Shown here: positions 9,756 to 19,646 of the stretch, in pieces | Layout: each line of letters begins with the position of its first letter | Position numbering within the stretch: position 1 is the stretch's first letter | Origin: Frondihabitans sucicola | GTDB lineage: Bacteria > Actinomycetota > Actinomycetes > Actinomycetales > Microbacteriaceae | Length of the DNA: 64,000 bases | NCBI RefSeq assembly: GCF_030296615.1 | Contig: NZ_AP027733.1 | Coordinates: forward strand, 124,001 to 188,000 | Direction of reading: 5' to 3' | Notes under the pieces: generated by a model | The model's database searches: none | Told to the model about the DNA's origin: nothing | The model's input: the letters and a program-made list of their open reading frames with translations, nothing else | Translations under genes and position numbers: made by a program

Positions 9756-11206
9756 CTAACCGGTCGCGCCCTTCCCGTTGTGGAGGTCGTAGGTCGCAGA
9801 CGGGGAAGGCTCTGCCGACTTCGTGGGCGGCGTCACGGGCACCTGGCTGTCGCCAGCGTCCGGAGTGGTCATGTCGGGGTCCACGATCACGCCTGGGGTG
9901 GTCGACGCTTTTGAGCCCGACCCAGTGCCCTTTGACGCATCCCCGGATGTCACAGGATTCGGATCGCCGGGCTTCCACGCAGGAGTGGTCGGCGTGGGCT
10001 TGAGGCTCGACGGGTCGGCGAGCTTCGGGCCGTCAGTGTTCGTCGGCTTCTGAAGGGACCCGCCCTCGACGAGCTTGTAGGGGAGCTGTTCTGCACGAGG
10101 CCGACGGAGAGCTTCCCGGCGTCGAATGCGAGGGCAACGGTGGTGATGCCCTGTCCAACTTCAGTCAGTCCGGAACCCGTCGCGATCCAAGCGCCGGTCG
10201 GGATGATCGCTTCGATCTCCGGCTTGGCGGGGAGGAACGTAGGCCAAGCCGCCGCGACCTGTCCCGCGAAGGACTCTTTGTCGATGCGGCTCGTGCCGGT
10301 CCGATACGTGATGCTGAGGTCATCCAACAGTGACGACATCCCTGCACTTCCGATCGACACGGCGCCATTTCGCTTCGTGGTGTCGGTCGTGCCAGCAGCG
10401 CCCGATGACTGCGTCGCTACGAGGCTCGCCACAGCATCGGAGGGCTTCAGGGCCTGGACGCTGTAGCCACCAGCGGTGAAGCTTCCCTTCCAGGCGTCAT
10501 CGACATTCGAGGTGGAGCCGATCCAGCGAGTCCCCCTGGACATGCCAAGGGAGTCGGCCTGGAACTTCTCGAAGATCGACCTGCGGCCAGAGTCCGCCGC
10601 GAGGGTGACGACGCTGTTGAGGCGGTCGAAATCGAACCAGAGCCTATTTGACCCGGGCAGCCGGGTCGAGAAGTCCGCCTTGACTTCAGGTGATTCCTGC
10701 GGCTTCCGCTGGGCGAAGCCATCCGTAGCCTTTACGCCGCCCGCGGTTGGGTCCGTGACGAGGATGGTCTTCGCCCTGACTGCCACCGCCCGCTGATCCG
10801 CGCCATCCTGCTTGCCGAGCCACGCAAGGGTGCTGCTGGCGGCCTTGGTCGTCGTGAAGTCGAGATACACCTCGGTGCGCCCGGCTGTCCCCGACTCCTT
10901 TGAGACACTCACGCCCAGAGCAGACGGTTTCGAGGGGAGCTTCGAGTAGTCCAAGACGCCGAGGGCAAGCGGTGCGTCGATCGAGCCGAGCAGCTTCCAC
11001 GATGCGCTCGACGGGGCCAGCGAAGCAACAGCGCCTGCCGACGCGGGAACGAGCGACTCGAAGCTGGCATGCTGGACTGGGGGCGCGCTCGTGACGCCCT
11101 TGTAGACGATGGCGCCCGTTCCGAGGCACAGAACCGTGACGATGGACGCGACGAGAATGGCGGGTTTGCGACTGCGCCTATCGGCGTGCTGCGGCTGGTT
11201 GGTCAT
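9756..11206 (-). CDS. Membrane-anchored extracellular protein beside the pilus locus (one frameshift)
   Basis: ATG at 11206 with GAGGGAG upstream. Residues 20-42 are a single membrane anchor after an arginine-rich cytoplasmic tip; the rest is extracellular. The body resembles DUF3352-type repeats: two copies of a layout where a strand pair precedes LAWLGKQDGADQRAV-like and KRNGAVSIGSAGMSSLLDD-like segments; this match is tentative. Adding a base in the run 10080-10083 replaces an implausible Arg/Ser tail with PYKLVEGGS and a Pro/Thr/Ser-rich wall-spanning tail, total 483 aa. It has its own promoter element and a terminator behind it. It may help display or anchor the pilus. Confidence 0.65.
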
Positions 11207-11235
11207 GTGCTCCCTCAAACCAAAGAAATGGCAAC

Positions 11236-11253
11236 CTTAGTGTAGCAGGTTGC
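11236..11253 (-). promoter_or_regulatory. Shared promoter element, gene at 11206
   Basis: GCAACCTGCTACACTAAG on the minus strand, an exact copy of the consensus; leader about 26 nt. Confidence 0.85.
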
Positions 11254-11274
11254 CATTCCTCGGATGCTGTGAGC

Positions 11275-14252
11275 CTAGTAGGAGCGGTAGTAGATCGGGA
11301 CGTTGCCGTCGGCCGTGTAGTACGGCGGCGGGGTGGGCTCGATCGTGGCTCCCGTGCAGCCGGACTGGTACGCCTCAAGGAAGTAGGCCGCGTTGATCGT
11401 GTCCGAGTCGGTGTGCCCCTGAACGCCCGCGGGCAGGTTCATGCGGTTCGTCATCGTGTAGCCGATGCCGCCCTGCGCGTTGGGGAGGACCTCGTCGCTG
11501 ATCTTGTTGAAGCTCTTGCCGAAGCTGTAGTCACTCCCCTCGTGACGGTTGCCGTCGCTCCCGATCCAGTAAGAGTGCACGATCGCTGCACTCCAGCCGC
11601 CCTGGAGAGGCGTCGCGTCGCCGTAGTAGTGGGCCTGGAACTTGTTGGCGCCACACTGCCCGACGATGTTGATCGATCCGGGCGTGCCGGGAGGCGTCTG
11701 ATACTGGGCACTCACGGTCCGGGAAAGGCCGTTGTTCGCAGTTGCCTGCACGGAGTAGTCGTAGAGAGTCCCAGTGCGGGGGAGACGGTGTAGCCGTTGT
11801 TGCCCGACGTGTAGATCGCACCCGGCCCACTCAGCGTGTACGCCGCGGCACCGGCCGAGTCGCCCCACTTCAGCATGAGGGTGGCGCCCACCTCGTCCGA
11901 GTGGTTGTTGTCGTTGGACGAGTTCGTCCTCCAGGCGCTGCGTACGGTGTCCTGACCGCCCGTGCTGAACGGACCCGGGTAGCTGCGGGGTTCCGCGACG
12001 CTGCCGTTGTCCGAGCAGCCGCCAGCGTTGCAGGCGACGACGTAGACGTCATCCTGCGAGCCGTAGGCCGCGACCGACGATGAGTAGGAGAGGGCGTAGC
12101 TAGCCGAGCCAGACGCCACGTAACGGCTGCCGTTGTACTTGTACACCTGGTACTTGCACGATGACGTGTTGCAGAAGGCATACGAAGAAGGGTTGCCAGC
12201 ATCTCCGGTGTCGTTCCATGCCACCTTGTAGGCGTTGCTGCTGAGGCTCGGTGCGGCGGTGATGGTGGACGTGGGGGCATCCGGGAGCTGCGTGGCCGTG
12301 ACCCGCTGGGCGACCGTGACGCCGACGGCATTCGGTGACACTCCGGTCGCGTTCAGCGCGAGCACGTAGTAGTCGTTCTGCGTGCCTCGCGCGTTGCCGG
12401 TGTCCGAGAAGCTGAGGGTGTTGCCGACGTTCTTGTCGAGAAGGCGCGTGGTGGCGTCCGGCCAGAACTTGCGTACCTGGTAGCTCGTGGCGCTCTTCGA
12501 AGATGCCCAGGTCACCTTGTTCGTGCCGAGAGCGTTGGCCTCGGAGCCTGACGCACTGGCCGTCGGCGGGTCGGGCGGGAACTGAAGAGCGGAGTCAGTC
12601 CGGGGCGCCGCCGTTGCAGCGGAGGTCGGAGTTGCCGAGTAGCGGGTCTTATTGACGCCCGTCTGATCGCGGGGGCCCGAGTTGATTGCGGCGACGAAGT
12701 AGGCGTACTTCGTGCCCAGCTCCGGCGTCGTGTCGCTGTAGGTCCGCGCGGCGGCTCCGACCGTCGCTAGGAGTGTCGCGCCCTGGGGCAGGGACGTCGA
12801 CGCGGCAGCCAGGTTCACCCGAGGACCATTGAGGGTGCGGCTGGCGACAGCCTTGGTGGGCGTAGCGCCGTCCGGGTAGCGGTACACCGCGTAGCCAGTG
12901 GCGGTCGGCGAGGCGGTCCAGTTGACCGCGTTGACGTTGTAGTCCGTCGGGGTCGGGGTGTCCGTGGTGGGCGCAGCCGGTGCGCTCAGAAGCTTCACGT
13001 GGTTGCTCGCGAGCGAGTTGCCGGTGCGCGAGGTCGCCTCGACGTAGAACTCATAGGCGCGGCCGTAGCCGGGCGTGGAGAAGGTGTAGGTCGGCTTGGT
13101 GATGTCCGTGATCTTGGTCGCCTCGACCCAGCTTCCCGCGGCCGTCGTGAGCGGCTGGTAGTTGGTCGTGTCGACTTCGCGCCGCTCGACGGTGTAGCCC
13201 GATGCGCCGTCGACCTTGCCCCACGAGAGGGTCATGTAGGGCTGGGTGGCGCCGCTGGCGTCCCACTCGGCAGGCGTGGTCGACGTGTCGGGGAAGACAT
13301 TGGCGGTCACGACCGGGGTCGCGGCAGGGGGCGACCAGACGACGCTCTGGCAGGCGGTCGACATGGTGCCATCGGCCGATGCCGCGAGGACGCGGTAGGT
13401 GATGGCGTTGCCGGTGGAGCCCGTCACGGTGTCGGTGTACGAGTAGGAGGCCTGTCCGCCGTTGGCGGCGATGGTCTTGACGTCGACGCCGTCGCGGAAC
13501 ACGTGGTACTCCGTGACGCCTGCGATGCCACCCCAGGTGAGCACGGGGCTCGAACCGGCGGCGGGGGTCGAGATCGAGAAGGGCGGGCAGGCGGGCGCGA
13601 CAGCCGTTGCGATGTCGCCGTTCGGCGTCTTGTTCCGCAGTGCGGCAAAGGTCGAGACCTGCACGGCGCCGGTGGCGGTCTTCTCGACCGTGCTCGCGAG
13701 CGAGATGCCGACTCGCGTGATGGCTGAAGTGTCGGCGGTTCCGGCGCCGACGGTCACTGCGCCACCGTTCGACTGGTAGTAGCTGAACTGCGAAGCAGGG
13801 AGCCCGGTCGTCGCGTTCGTTGCCGTGTTGAGGTTGGATGCCACGGTCGTCTTGGAGATCGCGTCCCAGGCGGACGCGTTGGCCACCGGATCGAAGCTCT
13901 TGGAGGCGTTGGGCATGACCTGCTGCGTGGCGACGTGTCCCGCGACGTCGATGGCGTAGCGGGTGAGGGTGACGGCTCCGCTGGCGGAGTCGGTCTCGAC
14001 GATGATCTCCGTCGGCGACGCGTAGACGAGCGGCGCGGCGACCTGGACGTCCCGTACGACTCGGTTCGAGAGCGTCACCAGGCTGGACTGCGCCTTCTGG
14101 TGCGCGGTGCCGGTGGCGGCCGACTTGCTCTGTGTGACGTAGAAGGTCAGGGCTGCGCCCATGATGAGGGCGATCAGGCCCATGCCGACGAGCAGCGTGA
14201 CAAGCGACACGCCCTTGTCTCCGTCGCGGCGGAGGCGGTGAAGGAGGTTCAC
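11275..14252 (-). CDS. PilW-like prepilin with fibronectin-like repeats (one frameshift)
   Basis: GTG at 14252 behind GAAAGG. Residues 11-40 are a class III prepilin signal: a basic leader, DKG, then VSLVTLLVGMG and a long hydrophobic helix. Position +5 after the cut is Thr, not the usual Glu. The exported part carries about six fibronectin type III-like repeats, seen as VLTWGGI, MTLSWGKV, AVNWTASP, KVTWASS, KVAWND and LKWGDS. One added base in the G run 11778-11782 joins the C-terminal 165 residues, with paired Cys and a Tyr-rich end (IYYRSY), total 992 aa. It would sit at the pilus tip as an adhesin-like minor pilin. Coupled to the next two upstream prepilin genes. Confidence 0.75.
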
Positions 14253-14255
14253 GGT

Positions 14256-15596
14256 CTACCTTTCGTCGTACTGGCCGGTGGTCTGGGAGTAGTCACCCAG
14301 GTACCAGATCGTCGTGTTGTAAGCGTTCTCGCCGACCTCGTTGAGGCCGATGTCGTTCTGGAGCCGGGGGTCTTCGAGCGGGATGCGGCCGCCGGTCTTG
14401 GCTACGCCGATGAACTGCGCGGTCATATTCACCGTCGAGCACGCGATCGCGCCCTTGTAGATGAGGACCGCGGTCGAGTTGACCGCCGTGGTCACGCAGT
14501 TGCGCTGCGGCGCGTAGATGTACGCGTCGACCTCGCGGTTCGTGGAGGCATCGATTGAGACGTTGCCCGCGGTGCCGGTGGCGACGATGTCGAGCTGGGC
14601 GTTAGTCGGAACGCTGACGGTGGCATTGACAGTGATGGCGCCGTTGACGAGGGCACTGAAGACTCCGGTGCCGACAACCGTGGTTGGCACGTCGAAGTTC
14701 ATCGAGGTGTAGCAACCGAGGTCGCCGCCTGCGTAGAGGCGACCCGAGTGCTCGGATGCGACCCACGCGTTGCTGGAGGCTCCGCACTGGGCGAGCTGCT
14801 GGTCGGCGAAGTCGGTGTCCATCGTGAAGGCGGTGTTGATGTCGATGGGCCGGTTGTATCCGGCGAGGGTGCCGGTGTCGGACTGCGCCTTGGCTCCGAA
14901 GCGGTACACGCCCTCGGTGGGGTTCACCTTGCTGGAGGTCGGAGTCAGCGCAGAAAAGGACGACGTTCCCGTGGAGCCGCCGAGGATGCCGACCGATCCG
15001 ACGATCGCCGTCGCGTCGGTGACGCTCGACGGCTTGGTGATGGTGACCTGCTTGCCGGTCACCGCGTTCGTCCAGAGGGTCTGTGGTGCGGCGGAGTAGC
15101 TGATGGCCCCGCTTCCCGCCGCCTGCGCAACGGAACCGACCCGAGCGGCGTAGAGCTTGATGGCGACGTCCCGGTTGGCCGTGATGGCGGCGCCCGACAC
15201 ATGGAGGGTTGCAGCGCCCGCGCCGGACTGGATGCCGCGGTTGTCGATCCACCAGGTGAAGCTCGACTGCTTGGAGCGGGAATCGAAGCTGTCGATGGTC
15301 TCGGTCTTGGCCGTCGCCGACGAAGCTGGGTAAGTAGCGAAGGTCGTGCCGGGCGAGGCGCTCAGGGCGGTGTCCGTGTTCAGGCGGAAGATTGCCTGCT
15401 GCACGGCGGCGTCGAGCGCCTGGCCAGACTCGACGAATCCGCGCGACTGCTTCGACGCGACGTTGGCGCGCTGTGCGTTCGAGAAGAACACGGTCGACGC
15501 GGCGGCGAGGAGCACCATGAGCCCGATGAAGGCGATGAGGGCGTATCCGCGATCATTTGCGCCGCGGCGGCGGAAGAGGGTCTGCATGTGGATCAC
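14256..15596 (-). CDS. PilX-like minor pilin
   Basis: 446 aa. A GTG at 15596 overlaps the previous stop (GTGA); an ATG at 15587 is the alternative. The N-terminus has the prepilin layout: basic leader ending DRG, then YALIAFIGLMVLLAAAS. Position +5 is Ala rather than Glu, as in PilX/GspK-type components that cap the pilus. The exported part is Ser/Thr/Asn-rich with few Cys (CGASS, LGCY, NCVTT, ACSTV), suggesting disulfides. It lies between the two large fibronectin-like prepilins in one operon. Likely a tip or priming component. Confidence 0.65.
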   Translation of the reverse strand: MIHMQTLFRRRGANDRGYALIAFIGLMVLLAAASTVFFSNAQRANVASKQSRGFVESGQALDAAVQQAIFRLNTDTALSASPGTTFATYPASSATAKTETIDSFDSRSKQSSFTWWIDNRGIQSGAGAATLHVSGAAITANRDVAIKLYAARVGSVAQAAGSGAISYSAAPQTLWTNAVTGKQVTITKPSSVTDATAIVGSVGILGGSTGTSSFSALTPTSSKVNPTEGVYRFGAKAQSDTGTLAGYNRPIDINTAFTMDTDFADQQLAQCGASSNAWVASEHSGRLYAGGDLGCYTSMNFDVPTTVVGTGVFSALVNGAITVNATVSVPTNAQLDIVATGTAGNVSIDASTNREVDAYIYAPQRNCVTTAVNSTAVLIYKGAIACSTVNMTAQFIGVAKTGGRIPLEDPRLQNDIGLNEVGENAYNTTIWYLGDYSQTTGQYDER

Positions 15597-17623
15597 CGGT
15601 ACTTCTTGGCGGGGCCGTAGTAGAGCGTGGTGCCGACCTTGACGATGACGACCACGTAGGGCGCCCCGACGTTGGTCGAGTAGGTCGTCGAGGTCGTAGT
15701 GCCGGAAAGAGAGACGGAGGCGGCGGTCGTGGCCTTGGCGTTGGTCATGGCGTCATTGGCGTCGACACCGATCGCAAGTGCCCAGGTGGAAGTCGAGCCC
15801 GCCCAGGTGGTCGGGGCCTGGCTGATCGTGTACGTGCCACTGCTGCCCGTAAGGGCCGTGAACTTGGAGACGCTGGGCATGGCGGTCGGGGTCACGCTGG
15901 CGGTGCCAGTAGCCGTGATCTTCGTGCCATCGGACGTCGTGATGACCAGCTTGAGCGCGTTGGCCACACCGTTCGCGGCGGCGCCATTCTGGGTCGACGG
16001 GAAGGCGGTGATCGTCTTGTTCACCGCGGTTCCCCCGGCGGGAGTGACGGTCAGCATGGCAGTGGCGGCCGAAGTGTTCGCCCAGTCGCCGATCGTCTGT
16101 CCGGAGCCGAGGGTAATCGTGACGTTGCCGGTGTTCGTCGTGGTGGCGGTGTAGGTCGGGTCTTTGTACTTCTTGAACGACTTCGCGTCCCCGAACGTCT
16201 TCGTGCCCGAGGCGTCCTGGTAGCCCACGCGTGCGTAGACCACGCCGGGGGTCGCCAGTGCCGTGATCGACTGCGTGGCGGTCGTGGCGCTTGCCGCAGT
16301 GATGCTGGACGTGATCGCGGGAGCATTGCAGTCCGCGGTGTAGCAGAGCTGAAGGATGAGGCTGGAGACGCCGACGCTGGCCGCCGAGTGGTCGAAGGCG
16401 ACCGTGATGCTGGCGTTGTCGACGTTGGTCACCTTGGTGATCTGGATCGACACGGTCGTGCGGACGACCTCGTTCGAGAGCCCTGCATCACCGGCGGGCC
16501 CGGTGAACTTGATCTGGAAGTAGTTGTAACCGGCGAGCGATGCGGCAGGGACGCTCGTCTGGCCTGCGAGGGCGACGGACCCTGTGGTCGCTCCCGAGGT
16601 CCCGAATTCGCTGCTGCTCATCTGGAGCGTGCCGGTGTATCCGCTCGCGGCGAATGACGGCGACCACGTGAGGTCGCCGCTCGACCATGCGAGGGTCGGC
16701 TGGAGGAAGACCGCGACGGGGTCGGAGGCGACGGCCTGCCCGTTAGCCGTCATAGCCCGGACTCGGTAGTAGTTGACCTGCCCGCGGGTTCCGCCGTTGT
16801 CGGCGGTGGTTCCTGCGGTGACGCCGGAGGAGATGGTCGTCGCGGAGGTGAAGGTGCTGGTCGCCGAACGCTCGACGATGACGGTCGTGTAGGCCGGTGA
16901 CGCGCTCCATGCGAGCTGCACGCTGGAACCGAACCCCATGGATGCGGCCGTGATGGTGGGGTAGACGTAGTTGCCGGGGCCGGTGGGGTTGGCGATGCCG
17001 ACGGGGACTGCCTCGCTGACGGTGGGAGCGCGGGTGGAGCCCAGGACGATCGAGTGCGGCACCTTCACCGAGTCCGTCCAGGTGACGGTGACGGTGATCT
17101 GCTTGGCGTAGTAGGCCGAGCCATCCGTCGGAATGGGGCCGCTGGAGGGCGTGCTGGGGTTGCTGGAGCTGAGCGCCTTCCAGGTCACGTCGGTGCGCAC
17201 GACGAGCTGGAGGTTCTTCACGGGCCCGGCGGCAGCGGCGCTGACGGTGTCGAGCGGCTTCAGGGCCGGAACCTGCCGTCCCGTCGCGTCGTCGCGGACG
17301 CGGGCGACGTTAGCGTCGGTGATGTTGACCGTGGGCTGCCCGGCGGGGCCGACGGCGCGATAGTCACTCGTCGCGGTGGTGAACCCGAGGCTCTTCCACT
17401 GGAGGCTCTTGGCTTTCTCGATGACACCCTGCCCGAACTGCGTGGCGATGTCGGTGTACTGAGCCGTGCGCTGGGAGACGTTGGCGGAAATCGCCGACTG
17501 CCCGAAGGAGCTGAAGGTGATCGCGAGCAGCACGATGACGACGAGGACCTCGATGAGGATGTCTCCTCGGTCACCGCCTCGTCGACGCCCGTCAGGGCGA
17601 AGGAGCTTGCTCGTGAGTGCCAT
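15593..17623 (-). CDS. PilV-like prepilin with long exported region
   Basis: 676 aa from the ATG at 17623, which has GGAG upstream; the open frame extends further 5' but without prepilin-like sequence. Residues 17-45 read GDRG then DILIEVLVVIVLLAIT, a prepilin peptidase site with the conserved Glu at +5 and an unusual Asp at +1. The exported part has fibronectin-like stretches (VQLAWSASP, DLTWSPSF, SITVAFDHS) and a Ser/Thr-rich tail ending YYGPAKKYR. The size far exceeds common minor pilins of 150-250 aa, which suggests a surface adhesin built on a pilin stem. First of three coupled prepilin genes. Confidence 0.75.
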   Translation of the reverse strand: MALTSKLLRPDGRRRGGDRGDILIEVLVVIVLLAITFSSFGQSAISANVSQRTAQYTDIATQFGQGVIEKAKSLQWKSLGFTTATSDYRAVGPAGQPTVNITDANVARVRDDATGRQVPALKPLDTVSAAAAGPVKNLQLVVRTDVTWKALSSSNPSTPSSGPIPTDGSAYYAKQITVTVTWTDSVKVPHSIVLGSTRAPTVSEAVPVGIANPTGPGNYVYPTITAASMGFGSSVQLAWSASPAYTTVIVERSATSTFTSATTISSGVTAGTTADNGGTRGQVNYYRVRAMTANGQAVASDPVAVFLQPTLAWSSGDLTWSPSFAASGYTGTLQMSSSEFGTSGATTGSVALAGQTSVPAASLAGYNYFQIKFTGPAGDAGLSNEVVRTTVSIQITKVTNVDNASITVAFDHSAASVGVSSLILQLCYTADCNAPAITSSITAASATTATQSITALATPGVVYARVGYQDASGTKTFGDAKSFKKYKDPTYTATTTNTGNVTITLGSGQTIGDWANTSAATAMLTVTPAGGTAVNKTITAFPSTQNGAAANGVANALKLVITTSDGTKITATGTASVTPTAMPSVSKFTALTGSSGTYTISQAPTTWAGSTSTWALAIGVDANDAMTNAKATTAASVSLSGTTTSTTYSTNVGAPYVVVIVKVGTTLYYGPAKKYR

Positions 17624-17640
17624 GTCGTCTCCGCCGTCGA

Positions 17641-17859
17641 TCAGTCGTTGAAGCTGCCAGCCAGCGCGTTGCGACCCGCCTGTGGGCGGTAGAGGCGCGG
17701 GGCGCCCGAACCGGTCTTGCGCTCTCGGTTGAAGCTCTCGTCGACACGGGCGCGGAGGCCGGTGCTGAGCACCATGGCGCGAGTGGCCATCGACACTCCG
17801 TGAAGGAATGCGGGCTCGGCGGCGGCGGGCTGCTGCTCGGCGGATTCTGGCGACTTCAC
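17641..17859 (-). CDS. Small protein at the head of the minor-pilin operon
   Basis: 72 aa, GTG at 17859 with TAGGAG upstream. No signal peptide or membrane segment. Residues 23-35 (SMATRAMVLSTGL) form a short hydrophobic helix, followed by basic residues. I do not recognise it. It is the first gene after the promoter element and 17 nt before the PilV-like gene, so it is transcribed with the prepilins and may be an accessory or regulatory protein. Confidence 0.55.
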   Translation of the reverse strand: MKSPESAEQQPAAAEPAFLHGVSMATRAMVLSTGLRARVDESFNRERKTGSGAPRLYRPQAGRNALAGSFND

Positions 17860-17893
17860 GCACTACTCCTAGGGCTACACGATTCGGGTAGTC

Positions 17894-17911
17894 CTTAGTA
17901 TAGCGGGTTGT
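17894..17911 (-). promoter_or_regulatory. Shared promoter element, minor-pilin operon
   Basis: ACAACCCGCTATACTAAG on the minus strand, -10 TATACT at 17902-17897. Confidence 0.75.
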
Positions 17912-17947
17912 TGCCAGAGATTGATCACGAAATGCCCTGCATGCGGG

Positions 17948-18388
17948 CTAATTCGAGGTGGTTGCCACCGGCTGGAGGCCGTTGAGGGTCGAGTCGTAGA
18001 CGACCGTCTTCGTGGGCGCCTTCGTGGGGTTCGTGACGATGATCCGGTAGCTGGTGCCCGAATTGGTGTTGACGAACTTCACGACGTCGCCAGAGGACGC
18101 TTGGGCGCCCTTGAGGAAGTTCGGGTTCGTCGTCGTATCAGTCGACGCCGGGTAGGCATAGCTGATCGTGTACTGGGCGTCGGCGACGTTCGCGAAGGCG
18201 CGGGCGTCACTCTGCATCGTGACGACGGCCTGGTGGAGGCGGTAGTTGCCGATCTGGGGCACCGCGGCGATAGCCAGGATGCCCAGGAGTGCCATGTAGA
18301 CCATGATCTCGATGAACGAGAAGCCATGGTCGACAAGATGGCCCCGGCGCCTCAGAGCGCGTCGGGGCCGCTCAGGAGTGCGCGTCAT
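17948..18388 (-). CDS. Major type IV pilin
   Basis: 146 aa; the ATG at 18388 shares a base with the PilC stop (TGATG). After a basic leader ending DHG comes FSFIEIMVYMALLGILAI, the classic prepilin cut site with Phe +1, Glu +5 and the assembly helix. The length and the compact globular domain after residue 60 fit a major pilin of the IVa type. There are no Cys pairs. It is the last gene of the pilB-pilT-pilC operon, so it is made with its motor, and it is the best candidate for the fibre subunit. Confidence 0.85.
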   Translation of the reverse strand: MTRTPERPRRALRRRGHLVDHGFSFIEIMVYMALLGILAIAAVPQIGNYRLHQAVVTMQSDARAFANVADAQYTISYAYPASTDTTTNPNFLKGAQASSGDVVKFVNTNSGTSYRIIVTNPTKAPTKTVVYDSTLNGLQPVATTSN

Positions 18389-19632
18389 CAGCTCGCGTCC
18401 ATCAGGTTGCCGATGTTGAGGTACGGCAGGTAGATGGCGATCGCGAGCGTCCCGACCATGAACGCCAGGACGACGATGAACAGCGGCTCGATGAGGGCGG
18501 TGAGGTTGTCCGTGATGGTGTTGACGTCGCGGTCGTAGATCGCCGAGGCCTTCTGGAGCATCTGAGGGGTCTCGCCCGACTCCTGGCCCGCGTAGATGAA
18601 CTGGATGGCCATATTGGGGAACAGGTCCGGCTCGTCCTTCAGGGGCTCAACGAGCGACTTGCCCTTCAGCACCTCGTCGCGGGCCGCGAGGATGGCGCGC
18701 TCCATGCGGATGTTGTTGACGATCTCCGCCGTCATGCGCAGGCTCTCCTGGATGGGGACCCCGGAACTGAGGAGTGCGCCGAAGTTGCGGGTGAAGCGAG
18801 AAAGCGAGATGAGGTGGAACAGCTTGCCGAAGACGGGAATCTTGAGCTTCATGGGGTCCCAGACCTCGCGCACCTTCTCGGTCCTCCCGTACTTGCGGTA
18901 CCAGAAGAAGAACGCGACACCGAGGATGCCGATGGTCGGGAGCAGCCAGATCATCGAGTCAGACACGGCGACCACGGCACGGGTGAGCGCGGGGAGCTGG
19001 ACCTTGCCGTCGGACATGCTCTCGTAGAGGTTGGCGAACGTCGGCACGATGTAGACCATCATGAAGATGAAGATGAGAGCCGAGACGCTCATGACGATCG
19101 TCGGGTAGCTGAGGGCCTTCTTGACCTTCTTGCGGAGGTTGTCGTCCGCTTCGATGCTGTCCGCGACCTGGCCCGCCGACTTCGCGAGATATCCGCCAGC
19201 CTCACCAGCAGCGAGCATGTCAGGGATCATCGAGGGGAACGCGTTGGGCTGGCGACGCATGGCCACACTGAGCGGGTTGCCCGCCTCCACGTCGCGCGCC
19301 ACGGCGCGGACGCCGTCGGCGAAGATTTGGTCCTCGCTCTCGCCCATGATCTCCAGGGCCCGCGGAAGCGGAAGACCCGCTTCGAGGCACGCTGCGAGCT
19401 GGCGGATGCCAACGACGAGCGAGGTTGCCTTGGAGCGCTTGCGCAGCGTGATCTCGAAGTTGGTGAAGAGGCTCGCACCGCCTTCGCGGACGTCGAGGGG
19501 CGTCCAGCCGCGCTTGGTCAGCTCACTGACGATGTGGCGGCGGCTCGACGCCTGACCTGTGCCGTGGCGGATGATCCCGTCGTTGTCACGGGCCTTGTAG
19601 TTGAACTTCTTCTCTGCGGTAACGATGCTCAT
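18388..19632 (-). CDS. pilC: Type IV pilus inner-membrane platform protein
   Basis: 414 aa, full length for the PilC/GspF family. It has the N-terminal soluble part FNYKARDNDGIIRHG, the first T2SSF domain (residues 70-195, with ACLEAGLPLPRALEIM), membrane segments near 180-205, 235-255 and 380-405, and the second T2SSF domain with GALLSSGVPIQESL and IYAGQESGETPQML. It links the PilB/PilT motors to the growing pilus. The gene lies 14 nt behind pilT and touches the pilin gene. Confidence 0.95.
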   Translation of the reverse strand: MSIVTAEKKFNYKARDNDGIIRHGTGQASSRRHIVSELTKRGWTPLDVREGGASLFTNFEITLRKRSKATSLVVGIRQLAACLEAGLPLPRALEIMGESEDQIFADGVRAVARDVEAGNPLSVAMRRQPNAFPSMIPDMLAAGEAGGYLAKSAGQVADSIEADDNLRKKVKKALSYPTIVMSVSALIFIFMMVYIVPTFANLYESMSDGKVQLPALTRAVVAVSDSMIWLLPTIGILGVAFFFWYRKYGRTEKVREVWDPMKLKIPVFGKLFHLISLSRFTRNFGALLSSGVPIQESLRMTAEIVNNIRMERAILAARDEVLKGKSLVEPLKDEPDLFPNMAIQFIYAGQESGETPQMLQKASAIYDRDVNTITDNLTALIEPLFIVVLAFMVGTLAIAIYLPYLNIGNLMDAS

Positions 19633-19646
19633 GGTGGGCTCCAGGG

